64,000 nucleotides of DNA from the NCBI GenBank assembly GCA_022393335.1, contig JAJEKB010021076.1:679093-743092 (forward strand). Reading direction: 5' to 3'. The position numbers and the translations under genes are program-made. Each line of letters begins with the position of its first letter. Positions within the stretch are counted from its first letter, which is position 1. This DNA is from Macrotrachela quadricornifera. Lineage: Eukaryota; Rotifera; Eurotatoria; Philodinida; Philodinidae. The notes under the pieces were generated by a model. That model did no database searches and was not told where the DNA came from. It saw only the letters and a list, made by a program, of their open reading frames with translations. Shown here piece after piece: positions 56,966 through 64,000 of this stretch.

Positions 56966-59900
56966 TTTCAAGCTGTTTCTATGACTTTTTGTTCGATCAA
57001 ATTTTTACTACTGAATATCGGTCAAAAGTATATGAAAAAAGGAGAATTTCATCAAATCAAACACTTTATTGCAATAGTCTATTTATATTTTACCTAAAAG
57101 TATCATCTTACGAGTGTAGAACGTGCTTTTGATTGCCTAAATCGATTCATGATGAAATTCATTGTTCTATATATCTCGGAGAAGCATTAAAGAGTAAAAA
57201 TCGCAGAAGCAGACAGAAAAGAATTCTGCGTCGAATGAGCCTGTTTGAGTAGAATATAAATAAAACTTTCGCAAACTTCCAAGTAAAAAATCAGTTTTTA
57301 GGTCTTTCGAAAAGTGTTTCAGATGTTCCTTTTTATCTAGTCAGCTTTCAAAAATAATGTGATATTTAGACTCAACATATTGAGTTCTATCAAATTGTGA
57401 GGTCTTCAAATATGAAAAAATTGACTGACTATACAATGCCTTATAAACTTGTGGAAACTAATCGACAGCAAATGCTGATTCTCACGGCACTAAAATTTGG
57501 ATACGATTCTTTGAGACGTCAAGTTTGTAATCCGATACATCTCCTTTGATAAGAATTCGATTAGCTTTTACTGTTTCGGGTAGTAAAAAGCGTGTGAAAT
57601 CTTCATCTACGTGATCCTTCAGATTTCTAGATGAATTAACATTATAGCAGCAGTAAGTTCATTCTTCAATTATAGACTAATAGAAATAATAGTAATTTCA
57701 CACCTCTGAATGAGAATCATAGTGATTCGATTTGAGAATTTTTTAAGAATAAAACATATTGTTGGTTATTGATCTATTGTTTATAAGAAATTTTAAAGAA
57801 AATTATTGTTATTGTTATTAATAACAAACCATAATAATAATTTCTCATCCATAATTTCTACTATAGTGATGAAATGCTGTTTCTCGCTGAAATAAGAAAA
57901 CAGCATTCTTCTATTAGTGGGTCGTCAATCCGGATCGCTACAGAATTTCGTCAGATGATTGAATCCTATGACATTCGATCTGATTCATTCACTTTAGTGA
58001 TTAAGACAAACTATCTGAGGTCGAACGATACGGCCTGGAAACGGGCAATTCTGAGAGTTTATGGAAGTAGTATTCCAACCGAAAAGTCTTCCGATTGATT
58101 TCCGACTTGTTACTGCCAGAAAAATCCGGCCGTACTTTTGACGGAAACACTTCTTCTATGTCCCAGCGATTTACGATATTTTTTCCTGCAGATTTCATGC
58201 GGAAGCTCGCAAATTCGGGTTCCGAAATTTTCGGTCTGAAATAGAAGATACTCGAGTTAGAACTGTGTTATCAAGTTGAATAATTAGAATACTCTCTGCA
58301 TACATCGGTGAGTTTCATACGATTGTTTCACTATAAACACATTTTATCTCGAAAAATATTGTTATGAAAATAGCTAAAGGTATTGCGAGAGCATGTGCCT
58401 GTATCTATTCTTCAAATATAATTACTATTTTTCATTATCACATGCGTAAGCAAACGCATTGAAGCGCGTCAATAAAAACGTACACGTCCCTGTAAAAGGA
58501 GATAGATATGTTCGTTTTTCATACATTTCACATAATTCAAAGGTAAGAAATACATCAATAGCTATTTACTCATATGGGATCTCTATATGAATAATAGCAA
58601 CAAAGATGCAAAATAAAATAATTTGTATCTTTTCAATGAAGTTTCATGTATGTATTCTGAAAATTATAATCCACGTTATTATGTTGAATCATCATTGTTT
58701 GTCTTGACTGTTTCTTTCAACAAATAACCGTACGAATATGTTAATACAAATTATCTTAGATCATGACTAAGGAATAAACAAATATTTTCAATTACCATCG
58801 TATGGATGTAAACCTTAAATTTTTATTCCTATCTCAAAAATAACATTTCATAGCCATTTAGAAACCGATTAAAGATGTTAATAAAAACATTTCAAATATT
58901 GTAAGTAAAGGATGTCATCACATAAGTATATGAATGACCTCACCCGTAAATTTTCGTAAGAATTACATATTTCAATATAGAACGAGTTGGCAAACGATTT
59001 GATATCAAATTCAGTCTATTTGAAAATTAATTGGATTCATAAAGTTTGGACCTGCTCTTTTGTTTCAAAATTACTTGACGATAATCTTTTTCTCCAAGAG
59101 AAAAGATTCCCTACAACACTGATTCTTCATCACTTGTAACGTTCTTCTCAAACCCAAAGAACTATATGGTAAAGCCGTTTTGAAAATGATTATGTAATCT
59201 GAATCTTCATTAGATATTTAAAATATTGATAGAAACATGTGTTGTTCATTTTATATTCATCTTACCCAGATGGATCATTCCGACCGTCGGAAACAACTAA
59301 AAACCGGCGTATTAAGGCACTAATTCTTAGTGTATTTCTCCGTGATCCGTCAGCTCGTTTTACGGACCGTTTTTTTTCATTAGAAAACGGCAACCATTTT
59401 GCATCCTATTTTCACCGTTTGACGAGCTCACGTAAGACAACCTGTAATGACGTCGTTTTTCATTGCTTTATGCTGTTTAAGGTCGTTTACGACGCCGCTC
59501 TCTTTGACATGGGTATGTGTATTATTTCTCGATGGTATATATATAAATTTCTGCAGAATACACTGCTCTTTCGAACATAACTATATATACCTAGATGAGA
59601 AAACAATTTGAGAAGTGTATTCTAATAATAATATCACCCCAATACAATAGAATTGTGTTTAAGTAATCGGCCTCGAATCGAATTCGAAACATTATTCAGA
59701 AAATTTTTAATTTTACATTTTATCAACAAATAAAAATACTTTTTTCGATAAAAATTCCTATGCTGATGAGAAGTTTAATATATTGAGTATAACTGTTTGT
59801 AACGTATTTTAAATTATATATGTCAGATTTTGTATAATATAATAGACAATGATAGTAAAATGAATTTAAATTATACGTTACGGGTTCACTGATATTTATT

Positions 59901-60518
59901 TGAACAGAATAAATAATATACATATAAAATACACACTAAGATTAGTATAATAGTTTCACACTATAAGATAAATGTTCTAACTAATAAATTTATTCTACTA
60001 AATATTGTAGTAAGAAACTATACTATGAATCTCATACAAATGTCTCTGTTCTATTTTATTCTCCGAGTATTTATACTCTCTTCCTTCGATCATTATCTAT
60101 GTGTTAATTATTGGGGAAGGTCGTTTACTAAAAGAAATTCTATTTTATCTGAAATATTATCTATCTTAATAAATGTACAAGGATACATAAACTAGTGAAT
60201 AATAGTAAACAAGTCAATAACATGTAAACAGGTGAATAACAGTTAACAAGTTAATAACATGTAAACAGGAAAAGGATACAAGGCCGTTCTGTTTTTAGAA
60301 AACTGAAACATAATTCTGACTACTAAATATAAAAGTGTCTACATAATATTGTGGATACTAAATTATGAGATTATTGTTACACTGTTCTTTTCAATGGACA
60401 TATATAGCTTAAAGATTTATTTTAATTGACTACTTTGACTTGTTGCTTTTTCAAAAGATCTATCGGAATAGATTTTTATTGTAGATGATTTGGAAATTGA
60501 GTTTGTCTCTTACCAATC
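56966..60518. other. Gene-poor AT-rich DNA
   Basis: I see no domain, splice pattern or repeat structure that can be supported. The longest ORF (59239-59580, 113 codons) and 57874-58098 are unassigned; both lack a recognisable motif. Confidence 0.35.
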
Positions 60519-60788
60519 CACTCTAAAAAAAAATGGAGCTTTACCGAACCCCCAAAAAATGTTCGGCAGATGCGAAAAAGATTGGAAATATGTGGAAAGT
60601 TTGAAAAAACGGATAAAAAAATCTACAAAACCTCTAAAGGATCTTCCCATCTATCCAGCGGAAGATCTTTTGAAGGTTTTGTAGATTTCTTTATTCGTTT
60701 TTTCAAACTTTCCACATATTTCCAATCTTTTTCGCATCTGTCGAACTTTTTTTGGGGGTTCAATAAAGCTCCTATTTTTTTTAGAGTG
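60519..60788. mobile_element. 270-bp near-perfect hairpin, CACTCTAAAAAAA ends
   Basis: CACTCTAAAAAAAAATGGAG (60519) pairs with the right end (…TTTTTTTTAGAGTG, 60788). The arms, including AAGATTGGAAATATGTGGAA against TTCCACATATTTCCAATCTT, cover almost the entire element, leaving a small loop around CCATCTATCCAGCGG (60647-60661). Similar ORFs on both strands are a consequence of the symmetry. Confidence 0.8.
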
Positions 60789-60830
60789 TAGAGAGTTTCA
60801 TAGTTCATTTTGAGTTTTATGCGTGTTATA

Positions 60831-62773
60831 CAGGGTGTTACATAATGTTTACCCCCCCCCCCCCCCCCCTTTCCAATATAATAGACAAATAATAATACGA
60901 AGTATTTTATACCAAATTAAAGCCCGTTAAAAACTACGTCTAGGAGTATAATTAGAATAAATATTGCCTATGAAATTAGTCATGTACCATGTGCTGGATA
61001 TCAGAATGTCATACATTACAAGGTCGGAAAGGAAGGGGCGCATAAGAAGGCAAATCGAACCCTTTTCAAAATCGTTTTTATCGTTCTCAAAGTATCACCA
61101 GAAGCCTCAGAAATTACTTTTTAGTCAATTGAGACATTTTCGTTTGATTTTGGCTGTGCGCGGCTGACTGAAAACTCGATGTCACGTGGGTCCTAAAGGA
61201 TCATAGTGTATGCCACTCATGTGAGAAGTCTTTGCACTTATACTCTCCGCTTTCAGTTTGATTTATATATCAGATGAAAGCTCTTTCTTTCCTCTATCGA
61301 ATGGTATATAGACTTGTTAGAAAATATTGTTCCTTTGGATTTTTGTATAGCCAACATCCTCAAGATGGCGCATCTGGAGTGCGAGTATTCATGACTAGCT
61401 AGCTATCTTAGCTTTCGATATGGTAGCGATCCACACTACATTGTGCCTAGTTCGATAGCCCTTAAAAAGTTCTATGAAATGGTGCTATTTGATAGGTGTT
61501 TTTTCGTGGGTAAGGCACTCAGCCAAAGTGAACAATGACCAAGAAGGCTAAAAAGGCCTGTTTTTTGCTAGTAACTGAAGGATTTCAACGATAATCATTA
61601 GGTGTCGTCTTAAAACAAACATCCGATTTGAAATCAGCACAAACAAATGAGTCGAAATCCATGGATTTGAAAGCTCTGCAACGACTTTCATTTTTAGCCA
61701 AAAATCTCGCCCTGCCCCCCCCCCCCCAGGGGTGGGTGAAAAAATAAATATCGTCAAAACACCATTTTGGCTTGTAAAACTTGTTGCCCTACCATGAAAA
61801 ACTCCTTAAATTGTCAAATTGCTTATGAATGGACGAGGAAAACTGTGGTTCAGCTTGACTCATTTTTTCACCCATCCCTGGGGGGGGGGGCAGGGCGAGA
61901 TTTTTGGCTAAAAATGAAAGTCGTTGCAGAGCTTTCAAATCCATGGATTTCGACTCATTTGTTTGTGCTGATTTCAAATCGGATGTTTGTTTTAAGACGA
62001 CACCTAATGATTATCGTCCAAATCCTTCAATTACTAGCCAAAAATAGACCTTTTTAGCTTTCTTGGTCATTGTTCACTTAAGCTGAGTGCCTTACCCACG
62101 AAAAAGCACCTATCAAATAGCACCATTTTATAGGAATTTTTAAGGGCTATCGAACTAGGCACAATGTAGTGTGGATCGCTACCATATCGAAAGCTAAGAT
62201 AGCTAGCTAGTCATGAATACTCGCATTCCAGATGCACCATCTTGAGGATGTCGTCTATACAAAAATCCAAAGGAACAATATTTTCTAACAAGTCTATATA
62301 CCATTCGATAGAGGAAAGAAAGAGCTTTCATCTGATATATAAATCAAACTGAAAGCGGAGAGCATAAGTGCAAAGACTTCTCATATGAGTGGCATACACT
62401 ATGGTCCTTTAGGACCCGGATGACATTGAGTTTTCAGTCAGCCACGCACAGCCAAAATCAAACGAAAATGTTTCAATTGGCTAAAAAGTAATTTCTGAGG
62501 CTTCTGGTGATACTTTGAGAACGATAAAAACGATTTTGAAGAGGGGTCGATTTGCCGTCTTATGCGCCTCCTCCTTTTCGACCTTGTAATTTATGACATT
62601 CTGATATCCAGCACATGGTACATGACTAATTCCATAGACAATATTTATTCTAATTATACTCCTAGATGCAGTTTTTAACGGGCTTTAATTTGGTATAAAA
62701 TACTTTGTATTATTATTTGTCTATTATGTTGAAAATGGGGGGGGGGGGGACGTAATCATTATATAACACTCTG
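60831..62773. mobile_element. Foldback, 1.94 kb, ~915-bp arms, CAGGGTGTTA ends flanked by TA
   Basis: CAGGGTGTTACATAATG at 60831 pairs with the inverse of the right end (…AACACTCTG at 62773). TA flanks both ends (60829-60830 and 62774-62775). Paired positions sum to about 123604 across the arms 60831-61745 and 61859-62773. Poly-C/poly-G tracts occur near both ends (about 60854-60871 and 62738-62750) and near the inner edges (about 61715-61728 and 61881-61890). Arm identity is high but lower than in the 54.8-kb foldback (several substitutions). No transposase is encoded. ORFs at 61548-61757 and 61767-62057 are mirror images. Confidence 0.88.
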
Positions 62774-62783
62774 TATAGATTGA

Positions 62784-63323
62784 ATGTTAATGATCGTCAT
62801 GAAAGAATACATGATGCAAACAATATTGGTGAGTTTTATTTTTATTATTCTATCTAACTCTTGGTCTCACGGTCTCTCATGCGGTGACTATGCCAATTCA
62901 ATCTACCAAGCAAAAATCACGTACAACCCTACAGTCGCCTATGAATTCTTAACATTTCATGCAGGAGGTTTAGTTTCTGTTCTTGATAGTACAGAAAATG
63001 GTTTTTCTCCCGATAATACAACTATAAATCAACCGTTCACTGCACAGACTGGTCAATGGCAATGCACCGGACAAGATAGAATGTATGTACGTACTTTTAA
63101 CTTAGTACATCAAACAAACCAAGCGTCAAGTAAAGCATGGGTTAATCAAATGTATCTTAATTTCACTAGCGATGGCAAAACTTTTCAAGGAAACTATACA
63201 TATGCGTCTTATAACTTGGGAGATAATCCATTTAATTCAAATACTAAAGCTAATGAATCGTTTGGCTTGTATATGATAAATGGTGAACAATGGGTTAATT
63301 CTAATTCCAGTACTTTACGTTAG
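62784..63323 (+). CDS. Small secreted protein of unknown function, 179 aa
   Basis: The ORF starts with a hydrophobic segment (about residues 11-28) and a likely signal cleavage after SHG (residues 28-30), more naturally from Met6 (62799) than from Met1. The mature part has few Cys (Cys33 and one in WQCTGQD) and several N-glycosylation sequons (NTT, NFT, NYT, NES, NSS). The pattern INQPFTAQTGQWQCTGQD, then TFNLVHQTN, then FTSDGKTFQGNYTYASYNLG, then NSNTKANESFGLYMINGEQW resembles a beta-rich secreted family I have seen in bdelloid and some microbial proteins, without known function. The start codon lies 10 bp after the end of a foldback element, so the native promoter is displaced or replaced. 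Confidence 0.7.
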   Translation: MLMIVMKEYMMQTILVSFIFIILSNSWSHGLSCGDYANSIYQAKITYNPTVAYEFLTFHAGGLVSVLDSTENGFSPDNTTINQPFTAQTGQWQCTGQDRMYVRTFNLVHQTNQASSKAWVNQMYLNFTSDGKTFQGNYTYASYNLGDNPFNSNTKANESFGLYMINGEQWVNSNSSTLR

Positions 63324-64000
63324 TTCATGGTTTACTGATTGAATGTACGATGCTTCCGTTATACCTTCTTGACTCTTTTCGAATATAAATGTTTCATGCA
63401 CTTTGGTAGCTTTTCACATCTCATTAAAGACCTATGTTTATCTTCAACTGACTTTTATTAGAGCACCGTCGGTATACAACTTGAAACAAACATTGGCATC
63501 TATATAAAAACTGATTTCGAACGGTTCAATACATATTACATGTATGATTTTCGTTCTTAACACAAAAACTAGAAGACACATCGAGAAGACAGGCAGAACT
63601 CATTACAAACAGAATATGAGAATTCTATAAGCGTAACAGAAATAAAAGATAGACAACTATCTCAGAAATATTAGCAGAATACTTTAAAGAATTCTGTAGG
63701 AGCAACAGAACTAAGGAGAACGATAAATAACTACCACATATTCATGCTGGCCTCATAGTAACACTTGGTAAAAGTTTACTACCAGCAAACGAAAGTATGA
63801 GGAAGCATTTTGAAACTGGTTCGCTAACCAGGTTACCCCACTTTTTTCTTCTTCTTATTTTCAACATCGACGAACACGATCAGCATTAAATAATAATAAT
63901 AATGACAAAACAGTAGCTATACATCTGTAAGTTGGGTGGAACCAAAGATCACTTTTTATTGTGAAAACAATAAATGAGATGGATAGAGAGAGAAAGAGGA
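63324..64000. other. Downstream flank, no gene recognised
   Basis: AT-rich DNA with repeated AGAATTCTATAAGCGTAACAG / AGAATTCTGTAGGAGCAACAG words near 63618-63706. No ORF of note; a gene could begin beyond the window. Confidence 0.35.

Noticed and set aside
61548..62057. ORFs with similar proteins on both strands
   Set aside because: Mirror images in the arms of the 60.8-kb foldback, reading through poly-C/G tracts.

Overview
The window is eukaryotic, AT-rich and intron-bearing. It looks like a chromosome segment of a bdelloid rotifer (Rotaria/Adineta type). Reasons: 45-75 bp GT-AG introns; an LDLa/EGF seven-helix receptor of a type I associate with bdelloids; an intronless arginine ADP-ribosyltransferase and a type II membrane NHL-propeller protein, both of kinds abundant in bdelloids; a Penelope-like (Athena-type) reverse transcriptase fragment; and many broken DNA transposons of different families next to each other. 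The organism is inferred from memory of these families, not from a search.

Layout. 1-9.1 kb: decayed Penelope-like fragment, two nested hAT-like inverted-repeat elements, a 35-bp minisatellite, a foldback and a long degenerate array. 9.17-15.95 kb (+): a 14-exon vesicular amine transporter (SLC18/VMAT-like) gene whose second intron holds a 4.5 kb DNA transposon with ~780-bp inverted repeats. 16-27.6 kb: repeat-rich DNA with a dead mariner, a low-complexity Ser/Asn/Gln ORF, a second decayed transposase and a piggyBac C-terminal fragment. 27.7-28.9 kb (-): an intact two-exon membrane-anchored alpha/beta hydrolase. 29.6-32.3 kb: a foldback, an orphan dynein-stalk fragment and a piggyBac-type miniature element. 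33.9-41.9 kb (+): an LDLa/EGF/7TM receptor pseudogene split by ~3.3 kb of repeats. 42-48.3 kb: miniature elements and a long-TIR element carrying two further insertions and a 400-base gap. 48.7-52 kb (+): the ADP-ribosyltransferase and the NHL protein. 53.5-62.8 kb: a Helitron Rep fragment and two large foldbacks (1.84 and 1.94 kb) with ~0.9 kb arms. 62.8-63.3 kb (+): a small secreted protein starting 10 bp after the second foldback.

The intact genes (transporter, hydrolase, ADP-ribosyltransferase, NHL protein, secreted protein) show no common pathway; they are independent units among transposon debris. No tRNA, rRNA, CRISPR or telomeric repeat was recognised. The most notable observations are: the transporter retains the VMAT Asp, Lys, Arg and Glu in four helices but lacks two membrane aspartates; the two large foldbacks share a core although their ends and target duplications differ; a 242-bp miniature element has an apparent 12-bp target duplication; and a free-standing dynein stalk fragment has its own ATG and intron.
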